38,111 nt of DNA from NCBI GenBank assembly GCA_002699165.1, contig PABO01000015.1, forward strand, positions 29,221 to 67,331, in the 5' to 3' direction. A model generated the notes under the pieces. It was not told the origin of the DNA. It ran no database searches and saw only the letters and a list, made by a program, of their open reading frames with translations. Positions 7,976 through 16,862 of this stretch are shown here, piece by piece. This stretch comes from Chloroflexota bacterium (GTDB lineage: Bacteria; Chloroflexota; Dehalococcoidia; Lucifugimonadales; Lucifugimonadaceae). Numbering within the stretch: the stretch's first letter is position 1; every line of letters begins with the position of its first letter. Both the position numbers and the translations under genes were made by a program.

Positions 7976-10558
7976 ATGTTTAATTTTATAAAAAAATTAA
8001 TAAAAAATTCTAATGAAGAAGAAATCAAAAATTTATTAAAAATTGTTGATGAGATAAATTCTTTAGAGTCTAATTATAATTCATTGAGTGATGAAGAATT
8101 AAAGAAATCTACCTTGATTTTGAAGGAAAAATATAGTGTTAATAAGTCTCTTGATGAAATTCTTCCAGAGGCATTTTCAGTTGTAAGGGAGGCATCAAGT
8201 CGTTGTTTATCTATGAGGCATTTTGACGTTCAACTTATTGGAGGGTTATGTCTTCATCAGGGTAAAATAGCTGAAATGAGAACGGGAGAAGGAAAAACTT
8301 TAGTTGCAACCTTGGCTGCTTATCTAAATACGTTGTCTGAAAAAAGTGTTCATGTTGTAACAGTAAATGATTATTTAGCTAAAAGAGACTCACTGTGGAT
8401 GGGAAATATTTATAATTTCCTAGGATTAAGTGTTGGTTGTATTCAAAATAGTGGTTCTTTTTTACTTGAAAAAAACTCTAACGATCAACTGGAGCTAGTT
8501 GATGCAACTAGAGAAGAAGTTTATAAATCTGATATTGTATATGGAACAAATAATGAATTTGGTTTTGATTATCTTAGAGACAATATGGCTCAAGAATCTA
8601 AAGAAAAAGTGCAACGAGACCTTGATTTCGCAATAGTTGATGAAGTTGATAATATTCTTATAGATGAAGCCAGAACACCTTTGATAATTTCAGGACCAGC
8701 TCCAGATAAAACCCAAGATTATAAGAAATTTTCTAAAATTGCTTCTAAATTAGTTTTGGAAACTGATTATCAAATTGATTCAAAGCGACAATCTGTAGCC
8801 TTAACTGAAAAAGGTATTGATAAAGTAGAGAAAGAATTAGATATTGAAAATCTTTACTCAGAAGAAAATCAAATATTTTCTCACCTACTAGAAAATTCAA
8901 TAAAGGCGAATAATTTCTATATAAAAAATGATCAGTATGTAGTCAGAGATTCCGAAGTTGTTATTGTTGATGAGTTTACAGGTAGATTAATGGAAGGCAG
9001 AAGATATTCTGATGGGTTGCATCAAGCAATTGAGGCAAAAGAATCAGTAAGTATAAAAAGAGAATCTGTTACTTATGCAACTATAACTTTACAAAATTAT
9101 TTTAGATTATATGGGAAATTATCTGGAATGACTGGTACTGCTGCAACTGAAGCTGAAGAATTTCAAAAAATATATAAATTAGAAGTTTTAGAAATACCTA
9201 CTAACAAAGATTCTCTAAGAAATGATTTACCTGATCAAATTTATATGACTGAGGAAGCAAAATGGAAAGCTGTTTCAGATAAGATCAAAGAATTAAATTC
9301 TAAAGGTACTCCTGTTTTAGTTGGTACTACAACTATAGAAAAATCAGAATTTTTATCAAAATTACTTAAGTCTGAAGGATTAAAATGTAACGTTTTAAAT
9401 GCGAAACAGCATGAATCTGAAGCAAAAATTATTTCAGAAGCTGGAGCTCCTCATTCTATAACAGTTTCAACAAATATGGCGGGAAGAGGTACAGATATCA
9501 TATTAGGAGGAAATCCTGAAAATTATAATCAAGTTTCTGATTGGGAAAAAAATAATAAAACTGTTTTAGATACTGGAGGTTTATATGTCCTAGGTACTGA
9601 AAGGCACGAATCTAGAAGAATAGATAATCAATTAAGAGGTAGGTCTGGTAGACAAGGTGATCCTGGTATAACTCAATTTTTTATTTCAACAGAAGATGTT
9701 CTAGTTAGAAGGTTTGGTGGAGATAGAATTAAATCTGCCATGAGTATGTTTAAATGGGATGAAAATGAAGCAGTAGAAAATAAAATGATATCCAGATCTA
9801 TTGAATCTGCTCAATCAAAAGTTGAAGCATATCATTTTGAAATTAGGAAAACTTTAGTTGATTATGATGATGTAATGAACACCCAAAGAGATGTTATATA
9901 TAAATTAAGAACCAAAGCTCTTTTTTCAGAAAAATTAAGTGATGAAATATTTGACTATATAAATTCTGAGATGTCTAATTATTTTTTATCAAATGATTTG
10001 AATTCAGAATTTGAGGAGGTAAATAAACTAGCATTTTTACGAAACTATTTCCCTGAAGAAAGTATTCATGATTTAACTGACCCTAATTTATTCAATCAAG
10101 AAAATCTTATTGAAAAAGCAAAAAATATTTATGATTTTAGAAAAGAAAGCCTCTCAGAGGATTTATCAAATAGATTGGACAGTCAAATTTTTATACATGC
10201 TATTGATTCTAAATGGGTAGAGCATCTAACAATAATGGATAACATGCGACAATCTATAGGCCTTGAAGCAATAGGGCAGAGAAATCCATTAATTCAATAT
10301 AAAAAAATGGGATTTGATATGTTTTCATTGCTTATGCAGCAAATACAGTCTCAAATTGCAAGTGATGCAATTAGAGTAAGTAATATCCAAAAAACTTCTA
10401 ACAGAATTTTTAAAGAACAAAAAAATAATTTTGATGACACAAGAAAAAATATGGAAATGGCATCGAATAACTCTAATTCCACAAACTCTAATCTTTCGAG
10501 AAAAGATAGAAGAAGAATGGAAAAATTGAATAGAAAAAATTCTAGAAAAAGAAAATAA
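7976..10558 (+). CDS. secA: Preprotein translocase ATPase subunit SecA
   Basis: Motor of Sec-dependent protein export at the inner face of the membrane. Features in order: Walker A MRTGEGKTLVA near residue 100, VHVVTVNDYLAKRD, the DEAD-box-like IVDEVDNILIDEARTPLIISG near 210, EFTGRLMEGRRYSDGLHQAIEAKE, YGKLSGMTGTA, then the second nucleotide-binding half with TNMAGRGTDIILGG and QLRGRSGRQGDPG, and the C-terminal scaffold/wing WVEHLTIMDNMRQSIGLEAIGQRNPL. It ends in a lysine/arginine-rich tail and lacks the zinc-binding CxCxxxxxxxCH/C motif seen in many SecA proteins. The track start GTG at 7949 would overlap prs; ATG at 7976 gives a normal MFNFIKKLI start and 860 residues. Confidence 0.97.
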   Translation: MFNFIKKLIKNSNEEEIKNLLKIVDEINSLESNYNSLSDEELKKSTLILKEKYSVNKSLDEILPEAFSVVREASSRCLSMRHFDVQLIGGLCLHQGKIAEMRTGEGKTLVATLAAYLNTLSEKSVHVVTVNDYLAKRDSLWMGNIYNFLGLSVGCIQNSGSFLLEKNSNDQLELVDATREEVYKSDIVYGTNNEFGFDYLRDNMAQESKEKVQRDLDFAIVDEVDNILIDEARTPLIISGPAPDKTQDYKKFSKIASKLVLETDYQIDSKRQSVALTEKGIDKVEKELDIENLYSEENQIFSHLLENSIKANNFYIKNDQYVVRDSEVVIVDEFTGRLMEGRRYSDGLHQAIEAKESVSIKRESVTYATITLQNYFRLYGKLSGMTGTAATEAEEFQKIYKLEVLEIPTNKDSLRNDLPDQIYMTEEAKWKAVSDKIKELNSKGTPVLVGTTTIEKSEFLSKLLKSEGLKCNVLNAKQHESEAKIISEAGAPHSITVSTNMAGRGTDIILGGNPENYNQVSDWEKNNKTVLDTGGLYVLGTERHESRRIDNQLRGRSGRQGDPGITQFFISTEDVLVRRFGGDRIKSAMSMFKWDENEAVENKMISRSIESAQSKVEAYHFEIRKTLVDYDDVMNTQRDVIYKLRTKALFSEKLSDEIFDYINSEMSNYFLSNDLNSEFEEVNKLAFLRNYFPEESIHDLTDPNLFNQENLIEKAKNIYDFRKESLSEDLSNRLDSQIFIHAIDSKWVEHLTIMDNMRQSIGLEAIGQRNPLIQYKKMGFDMFSLLMQQIQSQIASDAIRVSNIQKTSNRIFKEQKNNFDDTRKNMEMASNNSNSTNSNLSRKDRRRMEKLNRKNSRKRK

Positions 10559-10560
10559 GA

Positions 10561-11268
10561 ATGCCCATATTTAATAAAGAAGAAATAAAAATCATAGAGT
10601 CTTTTTCAGATATAAATAAAGAAAATTTTAGGACTAATATTTTAAGCATAATTGGTAATTGGAAGATAAGTAATCTTAATAGTTATGATTACTTATTAAT
10701 GAAAGAAGCTTTTAATTGGAGAAGATTAGCAATAAAAATAATTGATTATGTTGAATGTGATAAAAAATTATATTCAAAATTATTAGATTGGATTTTTACT
10801 CCTCATTTATATGCTACTTTTTCTGAAAATGGTTTTAGGGAGCTAATTGGTTATGAAAAGTATAATGCTCACTTGTCTTATTTTTATGGAGTAACAATTG
10901 AAAGATGCCTAATTTCTTATACTGAAGAAGAATTATTTAAAAGACAAATCTCATATGGGAATTTTGTTAGATACACTCCAGAAGATGTATACTCAAAAAT
11001 ATATAATATTTCTTATAATGAATTGATTGAAGAATTTTTATCTAAATATAATCTTAATCCAAATAGTTTAACAGAAATAGAATTTGAAAACTTTACATAT
11101 TGGTGCTTTAAGAAGAGGGTTGAAAATTCTGAACCATCAAAACTTGCTTCAGATACAAAAAAAGGAACTATGTTTTTATATAAATTTTTAGAATCCGAGA
11201 ATAAAAGATTGAACTCAACAGAAAAGATTGAGGATAATAGAAAAAAAAAAGTTGATTTTGCTTTTTGA
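10561..11268 (+). CDS. Hypothetical protein downstream of secA
   Basis: I do not recognise this 235-residue protein. It starts two bases after the secA stop and ends just before the valS ribosome site, so it is almost certainly in the same transcript. It is soluble-looking, rich in aromatic and charged residues (motifs such as FNWRRLAIKIIDY, WIFTPHLYATF, SYFYGVTIERCLISY), with no signal peptide, membrane span or nucleotide-binding motif. The C-terminus is lysine-rich and includes a run of ten A (11241-11250) encoding KKK in frame eight codons before the stop. Composition matches its neighbours. Confidence 0.7.
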   Translation: MPIFNKEEIKIIESFSDINKENFRTNILSIIGNWKISNLNSYDYLLMKEAFNWRRLAIKIIDYVECDKKLYSKLLDWIFTPHLYATFSENGFRELIGYEKYNAHLSYFYGVTIERCLISYTEEELFKRQISYGNFVRYTPEDVYSKIYNISYNELIEEFLSKYNLNPNSLTEIEFENFTYWCFKKRVENSEPSKLASDTKKGTMFLYKFLESENKRLNSTEKIEDNRKKKVDFAF

Positions 11269-11294
11269 TTAAGTAAAAAAATATTATTAAGTTT

Positions 11295-11300
11295 GGAGGT
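11295..11300 (+). promoter_or_regulatory. Strong Shine-Dalgarno GGAGGT that sets the valS start
   Basis: GGAGGT is the best ribosome-binding site in this stretch. Six bases after it lies ATC (11307), in frame with valS. No ATG, GTG or TTG in the valS frame exists between the preceding in-frame stop (11274) and the internal ATG at 11547. This site therefore supports an AUC start. Alternatively the true start is TTG at 11302 with one A missing from the A8 run, though that codon is only one base from the site. Confidence 0.7.
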
Positions 11301-11306
11301 GTTGGT

Positions 11307-13955
11307 ATCCAAAAAAAATTTAAAATTGTAAATCCTAAAGATCTTGCTAAACGTTTTGATTTTAAAGAAAAAGAGTTTTTTTGGAGAAAAATTTGGGATG
11401 AAAATAAGATCTATGAAAGACTTGAAAATCAAAACAGAGATGCTTCATTTGTAATAGATTCGCCTCCACCTACTGTTTCAGGTTCGCTTCATGTAGGACA
11501 TATTTTTTCATATACTCATCAAGATATAATTGCTCGTTTCAAAAGAATGAATAATTTTAATGTTGTATATCCTATGGGATGGGATGACAACGGATTACCC
11601 ACTGAAAGAAGAGTTCAAAATATATTTGGCGTAAGAATAGATAATAATATTCCATACATAGAAAACTTAAATGTAGATAAACAAAAAAAACTAGATGGTA
11701 TTTCAAAAGATGAGCCTCTCATAGTAAATAGAAAAAATTTCATTGAAATGTGTGAACTAATCACTGCAAAAGATGAAGTGGTTTTTAAGGATTTATTTAG
11801 AAAAATGGGTTATTCAATAGACTGGAAAGATGAATATTCAACTATAGATTCTAAATCAAGAATAATTGCACAGTTATCATTTATTGATTTATTCCACAAA
11901 GACTTAATTTATCAGTCCAATGCTCCTACAATGTGGGATATTGATTTTCAAACTGCGGTCGCACAAGCTGAAATTGAAGATAGAGAAATTCAAGGAGCAT
12001 ACCATGATATTAAATTTGGCGTAAAAGGCTCTAATGAAAATATTATAATATCAACTACTAGACCTGAACTATTAGCATCGTGTGTAGGAATTACAGCTCA
12101 TCCGGATGATAAAAGATATAAACATTTATTTGGGAAAACAGCTATTTCTCCTGTATTTTTTTCACCAATACGAGTATTCCCAAGTGAATTAGTTGATATG
12201 GAAAAAGGAACAGGTATATTGATGGTTTGTACATTTGGAGATCAAACAGATGTTTTATGGTGGAGAGAAAATTCTCTTCCTCTAAGGCAACTATTCAATT
12301 TAGATGGAATTGTTGCAAATATTAATTTTGAAAAAAGTGATAAAGATGTAATTTGGGAGAGTGAAAACCCAGAATTAGCTAATGAAAATATAAAACATAT
12401 TAAGGGAAAAACCCTAAGTCAAACTAAAAATATCTTAATTGAATTGCTGAAAGATCCTAAAAATTCACTTGATCAAAAACCAGCTTTAGTAAAAGAGCCA
12501 GAGAAAATAAATCATCCTGTTAGATTTTATGAAAAAGGAGAATCTCCTATTGAATATATTTCTTCAAGGCAATGGTTTGTAAAAATAACAGATAAAAAAG
12601 AAAAATTATTAGATGCGGGTCGGAAAATAAAATGGCATCCAGATTATATGTCTAAGAGGTATGAAAATTGGACAGAGAATCTATCTATTGATTGGTGCAT
12701 AAGTAGGCAAAGGTTTTTTGGTGTTCCAATTCCTGTATGGTACAAACTAGATTCTAATGGGAATCCAAATTATAAAGAAGTAATAATTCCAAATAAAGAC
12801 AGTTTACCAATCGATCCGGAGATAGATTGCCCTGAAGGTTATTCCGATGAGGAAAGAGGTGCTCCTAATGGATTTATAGGAGAAAAAGATGTATTTGATA
12901 CTTGGTTTACATCTTCCTTAACACCACAAATAGTTGCTAAATGGGGGATTGAAAAATATGATGAGATGGAATCTATATTCCCAATGGATATTAGGCCTCA
13001 AAGTCATGAAATAATTAGAACATGGGCATTTTATACAATTGTAAAATCTGTGCTTCATAATAACTCAATTCCTTGGAAGAATGTAATAATATCTGGTTGG
13101 ATTTTAGATCCTGATAGAAAAAAGATGAGTAAATCAAAAGGAAATGTAATCACCCCAATAGAAACTATTGATGAGTATGGATCTGATGCAGTAAGATACT
13201 GGGCAGCTTCAGCAAGACTGGGTACGGATACGACTTATGATGAAAATGTTTTTATTATTGGAAATAAACTTGTAACAAAATTATATAATGCAGCAAAGTT
13301 TGTTTTATCTCATGATTCATACTCAACGAGTAAATTAATTGAATTAGACTCTTCATTTATGGACGAATTACTTAATTTAGTTGAAAATGTAACCCATTAT
13401 TATAATTCTTATCAATTTGCGCAAGGGTTACAAATCACTGAAGAGTTTTTTTGGAATACCTTTACCGATAATTATCTTGAACTTGTAAAAAAAAGAGTCT
13501 TTAATTCAGAAGGTGATGATAAAGCTTCAGCCGTAACATCATTGAGAATGGGATTATCAGTAATTCTTAGACTTTTAGCACCAGTTCTGCCCACTATAAC
13601 GGATGAAATATGGTCATGGTGCTTTTCTGACGAAACAAAAACATTATCTATCCACCAATCAAAATGGCCAAATAAAGAAGAGTTTAAGGAATTAAATAAA
13701 TCAAAATATAAGAATTCATTAGAAGTTGCAATTAAAGCGATTAGATCAGTTAGACAATCTAAGACTTCGGAAGGAATAGGCTTAGGTAAACCTGTAGAAA
13801 AAATGAAAATTACAACTAATCAAGAAAACCTTGAAATTATTGATTTTATTTTTGAAGATTTTTCTAATGCTTCAAATTGCTTTAATTTTGATAAAGAAAA
13901 AATAGATGATGAAAATATAAAAGTAGAAATAATTTCTAAGATCGAAGATTTATAA
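11307..13955 (+). CDS. valS: Valine--tRNA ligase, apparent AUC start
   Basis: Class Ia aminoacyl-tRNA synthetase charging tRNA-Val. The track begins at 11547, inside the protein, cutting off the HIGH motif; the open frame continues upstream through KDLAKRFDF, FFWRKIWDENKIYERL and PPPTVSGSLHVGHIFSYTHQD (HIGH motif as HVGH). Other landmarks: YPMGWDDNGLPTERRV, the editing-domain STTRPELLASCVGI, WCISRQRFFGVPIPVW, and KMSKSKGN near residue 610. From the ATC at 11307 the product is 882 residues, normal for this bacterial/archaeal-type ValRS branch. The start codon is the oddity: AUC preceded at six bases by GGAGGT, or a homopolymer error. It is last in prs-secA-unknown-valS and convergent with the RraA-like gene. 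Confidence 0.93.
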   Translation: MQKKFKIVNPKDLAKRFDFKEKEFFWRKIWDENKIYERLENQNRDASFVIDSPPPTVSGSLHVGHIFSYTHQDIIARFKRMNNFNVVYPMGWDDNGLPTERRVQNIFGVRIDNNIPYIENLNVDKQKKLDGISKDEPLIVNRKNFIEMCELITAKDEVVFKDLFRKMGYSIDWKDEYSTIDSKSRIIAQLSFIDLFHKDLIYQSNAPTMWDIDFQTAVAQAEIEDREIQGAYHDIKFGVKGSNENIIISTTRPELLASCVGITAHPDDKRYKHLFGKTAISPVFFSPIRVFPSELVDMEKGTGILMVCTFGDQTDVLWWRENSLPLRQLFNLDGIVANINFEKSDKDVIWESENPELANENIKHIKGKTLSQTKNILIELLKDPKNSLDQKPALVKEPEKINHPVRFYEKGESPIEYISSRQWFVKITDKKEKLLDAGRKIKWHPDYMSKRYENWTENLSIDWCISRQRFFGVPIPVWYKLDSNGNPNYKEVIIPNKDSLPIDPEIDCPEGYSDEERGAPNGFIGEKDVFDTWFTSSLTPQIVAKWGIEKYDEMESIFPMDIRPQSHEIIRTWAFYTIVKSVLHNNSIPWKNVIISGWILDPDRKKMSKSKGNVITPIETIDEYGSDAVRYWAASARLGTDTTYDENVFIIGNKLVTKLYNAAKFVLSHDSYSTSKLIELDSSFMDELLNLVENVTHYYNSYQFAQGLQITEEFFWNTFTDNYLELVKKRVFNSEGDDKASAVTSLRMGLSVILRLLAPVLPTITDEIWSWCFSDETKTLSIHQSKWPNKEEFKELNKSKYKNSLEVAIKAIRSVRQSKTSEGIGLGKPVEKMKITTNQENLEIIDFIFEDFSNASNCFNFDKEKIDDENIKVEIISKIEDL

Positions 13956-13983
13956 AGATCTATATCCTATTTTACCTGTGTAT

Positions 13984-14619
13984 TTATAATTTTTTTTTTA
14001 GTTCGTCAAATATGCCAGTTTCAAAATCGCGAACTTTTTTACATCGTTTAAGTGTTTCTTCCGCAATTTCAATAGGGACTCTTGTAATTCCGTCCGTATC
14101 TCCGACGATTAAATCTCCAGGATTTATGACTAAATCTCCAACTTCAACAGGAGTTTGTGTCTCAATTAGATTAAAAGGACCATGTCCTGGTACTCTTCCA
14201 GTTGCCCATACAGACATACCTACTTCAGAAATACCTGGCAAATCTCTAATCGATCCTCCATTAATCACACCTACTGCACCAATTACCTTGTGCTTTAAGG
14301 CCATTCCATCACCCATAACAGCACCTCTACCTTTATTTTTTTCAATATCTACTATTACTCCAATTACAGGTAATTCAGATTGATCAATTGTGTCGTAGTA
14401 TTCATCCCAGTCTAGTTTTTCTGCTGGTTCATAAAGAGGAGTAACTTTACATGTTACAGCTATACCTACAACTGTTCCTGATTCTAAATGGAATGATTTT
14501 AAATCTGGTCCAGAGTAATCAATTTGTTCTTTATCATATTCATCCATAGTCATCATAGCGTTTTGAACTGTTGCTGAATCATATTCTTTCAGACCTTCAA
14601 TAATTTCTCTTAATTCCAT
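13984..14619 (-). CDS. RraA-like / 4-hydroxy-4-methyl-2-oxoglutarate aldolase family protein
   Basis: RraA-fold protein of 211 residues (often mislabelled as a demethylmenaquinone methyltransferase). Signature region: GRGAVMGDGMALKHKVIGAVGVINGGSIRDL near residues 97-128, followed by VWATGRVPGHGPF and DLIVGDTDGITRVP. In family members the equivalent of VINGGSIRD is usually VVDGxxRD; here the Asp is Asn-Gly, while the Arg-Asp pair used for metal/substrate binding is kept. It could be a class II pyruvate aldolase, an oxaloacetate decarboxylase or a binding protein; the sequence alone does not decide. ATG has a GGAG site seven bases upstream, three bases after the small 84-residue gene, so they are co-translated. 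Confidence 0.82.
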   Translation of the reverse strand: MELREIIEGLKEYDSATVQNAMMTMDEYDKEQIDYSGPDLKSFHLESGTVVGIAVTCKVTPLYEPAEKLDWDEYYDTIDQSELPVIGVIVDIEKNKGRGAVMGDGMALKHKVIGAVGVINGGSIRDLPGISEVGMSVWATGRVPGHGPFNLIETQTPVEVGDLVINPGDLIVGDTDGITRVPIEIAEETLKRCKKVRDFETGIFDELKKKL

Positions 14620-14622
14620 TTT

Positions 14623-14877
14623 TTACTCCATTTCTATATTTAAATCTTCTCCAGGAAAAAATTCTAACCAAGGCTGGAAGTTTTCTACAAAAATCTTTCC
14701 TTCTTCCATTGATGATAGTCCTTTTATAGCTCTGTTAGGATCATAGCCAGTAGTTTTAGCTAAAGCTTCAATACCTCTTTTAGTATCCCTGACTCCTCCA
14801 ACAATAAAAATATCTTTTTCATCATTTTCTACAACTAAATCTAATCCTTTTTTTCTAGTTCTCCAATAAAGTCTCAA
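14623..14877 (-). CDS. Small hypothetical protein (84 aa)
   Basis: I do not recognise a family. It starts at TTG (14877) with a strong AGGAGA ribosome site five bases upstream, and sits tightly between coaBC (nine bases) and the RraA-like gene (three bases), which argues that it is real. The product begins MRLYWRTRKKGLDLVV, then IFIVGGVRDTKRGIEALAKTTGYDPNRAI, and ends acidic (FFPGEDLNIEME). No membrane segment or cysteine. Its context suggests a partner of the RraA-like enzyme, but this is only an inference from adjacency. Confidence 0.65.
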   Translation of the reverse strand: MRLYWRTRKKGLDLVVENDEKDIFIVGGVRDTKRGIEALAKTTGYDPNRAIKGLSSMEEGKIFVENFQPWLEFFPGEDLNIEME

Positions 14878-14886
14878 CTTATTCTC

Positions 14887-16083
14887 CTAATCAATGAATT
14901 TTTTTGCTCTATCAAGTATTTTGTGTGCCAATTTACTTTTACTCATTAGTGGAAAAGATTCTTCTCCGTCCAAATCTACTATTACAGCTTTGTTATTATC
15001 GGATCCAAAACCACTTCCTTCTAAAGTTATATCATTAGCAACGATTATTTTACAATCTTTAGATGATAGCTTTTTTTTAGCATTTATTAAAAGATTTTCT
15101 GATTCTGCTGCAAAACCAACTTTAGCTATTTTTGATCCATCTATACCTTTTAAGATATCTGGATTTTTTTCCAATTGAATATAATCTAAAGAATCTTTTT
15201 TGATTTTCTCTTTTGATATATTTTTTACTTTATAGTCAGATACAGCTGCAGACATTATAATAATTTGACATTTATCAACAAGGTTATCAATTGTATTTTT
15301 CATTTCTATAGCACTTTTTGTAAAAATCTTTTTTATACCCTGTGTCTCTTCAGCTGAATCTATTTTTCCATGTATTAATGTAACCGAAGCACCTCTATCT
15401 CTTAGAGCTTTTGCAATTTCTATTCCCATTTTCCCAGAAGATTTATTTGATATATACCTCACTGGATCAATTTCTTCTATAGTTCCTCCAGCTGTTACTA
15501 TGGCTTCTACTTTTTCATAGTCTTTTTTTTTTGAAAAAATACTTATAATCTCCTCAAATAGAATATCTGGTTCACTCATTCTTCCAAACTCATTCATTCC
15601 AGAAGCAAGTCTTCCTTTTTCCGGACCAGAAATATAATAATTAAATCCTATTAATTCTGTAATATTTTTTTGGACTTGTTCAGATTTGAACATATCTCCA
15701 TCCATAGCAGGTGCTATTATAACTGGAGCTTTGGATGCTAAAATACTTCCAACAATCGGGTCACTTGATATCCCTAGTGCAATTTTGGCAATAATATTTG
15801 CTGTTGCAGGTGCAACTAAGATTACATCTGCTTTTTTTGCTATATCAATGTGATCAATTGATAGAGATGTCTTTGAGTCATAATATCCAGTAATAACTGG
15901 ATTATGAGTTATTCCCGAAAATGAAGATTCTCCAACAAAATTTTTTGCAGATTCAGTCAGAATAACCTGTACATTAGCTCCTTCTTTTACAAGTAAAGAA
16001 GATAAATATATAGATTTATATGCTGCTATAGATCCAGAAACACATAAGATTATATTTTTATTTTTTATTATTTTCTTGTTCAT
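14887..16083 (-). CDS. coaBC: Bifunctional phosphopantothenoylcysteine decarboxylase / phosphopantothenate--cysteine ligase
   Basis: Two consecutive CoA-synthesis steps. The N-terminal FMN-dependent decarboxylase domain starts IILCVSGSIAAYKS, has the catalytic-histidine region DHIDIAKKADVILVAPATANIIAKIA near residue 75, and PAMDGDMF, where most homologs have PAMNxxM. The flexible-clamp motif usually written LACGxxGxGRM is here RLASGMNEFGRMSEP, so the cysteine described as important in E. coli Dfp is serine. The C-terminal synthetase domain has VTAGGTIEEIDPVRYISNKSSGKMG near 195, MSAAVSDYKV and KVGFAAESENL. Length 398 is normal. The ATG overlaps the end of coaX by 26 bases. Confidence 0.93.
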   Translation of the reverse strand: MNKKIIKNKNIILCVSGSIAAYKSIYLSSLLVKEGANVQVILTESAKNFVGESSFSGITHNPVITGYYDSKTSLSIDHIDIAKKADVILVAPATANIIAKIALGISSDPIVGSILASKAPVIIAPAMDGDMFKSEQVQKNITELIGFNYYISGPEKGRLASGMNEFGRMSEPDILFEEIISIFSKKKDYEKVEAIVTAGGTIEEIDPVRYISNKSSGKMGIEIAKALRDRGASVTLIHGKIDSAEETQGIKKIFTKSAIEMKNTIDNLVDKCQIIIMSAAVSDYKVKNISKEKIKKDSLDYIQLEKNPDILKGIDGSKIAKVGFAAESENLLINAKKKLSSKDCKIIVANDITLEGSGFGSDNNKAVIVDLDGEESFPLMSKSKLAHKILDRAKKFID

Positions 16084-16837
16084 AAATATATTTTAACCCC
16101 ATAAATGATAAATTTTCATTATATATATATTCTAAATCTAAAATAGGTAAGATTAATTCAGCTCCTCCACCAGTAATAATTAAAGGACATTCATTTTTAG
16201 GAGAAATTTTATCTGAAAATTTTTTATAAACTCCTTTTATTAATTCTGCGTAACCTAATATAATCCCTGATTGAATTGATTCAATAGAATTTTCTCCTAT
16301 TATATTTTTTGGAATTCTTAATTCAACTGGTCTGAGTAAAGCTGTTGAATTAGCTAAACTATCAGCAGCCATATTTAATCCTGGAATTATTGACCCTCCA
16401 AGATATTCATTTTCTGACGATACAGCATTAAATACTAAACATGTTCCAATATCTAAAATAACTGCAGGGGATCCATAAAGCCTTATTGCAGCCAGGCTAT
16501 CTACAATCCTATCTATACCTACATCTTCAGCAGGATTATATTTATTTTTAATGGAGAGATCAAATTTATGAGTTACAACAATTGGTTTTTTATTATTAAT
16601 TATTTGTGAAGCTTTTTCTACTATTTGAGTTTTATTTGGAACTACTGAGCTGATAATTATATCTAATTCATTTGGTTCTATTTCTTGAATTCGTAATAGA
16701 GACTTTATTGAATCGGCAATTTCAAACTCAGATTTATTATCTTTAGTAGAAATTCTAGCTGTAAATGTTAATTTTTCTCCCGAAAAAAGCCCCAAGTCTA
16801 CACTGGTATTTCCTATGTCAATAACTATTAATCTCAT
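16058..16837 (-). CDS. coaX: Type III pantothenate kinase
   Basis: First committed step of CoA synthesis, phosphorylating pantothenate; CoaX enzymes belong to the ASKHA fold and are feedback-insensitive to CoA. Motifs: the phosphate-binding IDIGNTSVDLGLF at the N-terminus, PAEDVGIDRIVDSLAA near residue 105, AVILDIGTCLVFNAV near 127, GGSIIPGLNMAADSL near 150, and ITGGGAE near 222. At 259 residues it is full length. It sits between thyX and coaBC in the same orientation, grouping two of the CoA genes. ATG start, weak ribosome site. Confidence 0.95.
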   Translation of the reverse strand: MRLIVIDIGNTSVDLGLFSGEKLTFTARISTKDNKSEFEIADSIKSLLRIQEIEPNELDIIISSVVPNKTQIVEKASQIINNKKPIVVTHKFDLSIKNKYNPAEDVGIDRIVDSLAAIRLYGSPAVILDIGTCLVFNAVSSENEYLGGSIIPGLNMAADSLANSTALLRPVELRIPKNIIGENSIESIQSGIILGYAELIKGVYKKFSDKISPKNECPLIITGGGAELILPILDLEYIYNENLSFMGLKYIYEQENNKK

Positions 16838-16862
16838 TTATTAAAACTGATTTATAAACTAA

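Noticed and set aside
7949-7976. GTG start for secA at 7949
   Set aside because: It would overlap prs and add nine atypical residues; ATG at 7976 gives the normal SecA N-terminus.
11241-11250. A10 run near the end of the unknown gene after secA as a second frameshift
   Set aside because: Here the run is in frame and the ORF ends normally a few codons later, so no disruption is seen.
11013-11432. 139-residue ORF on - across the valS upstream region
   Set aside because: Low-complexity Phe/Lys/Ile-rich translation opposite two real genes.
13956-13983. Bidirectional terminator between valS and the RraA-like gene
   Set aside because: No stable inverted repeat before the T/A run; the gap is too short and AT-rich to support a call.
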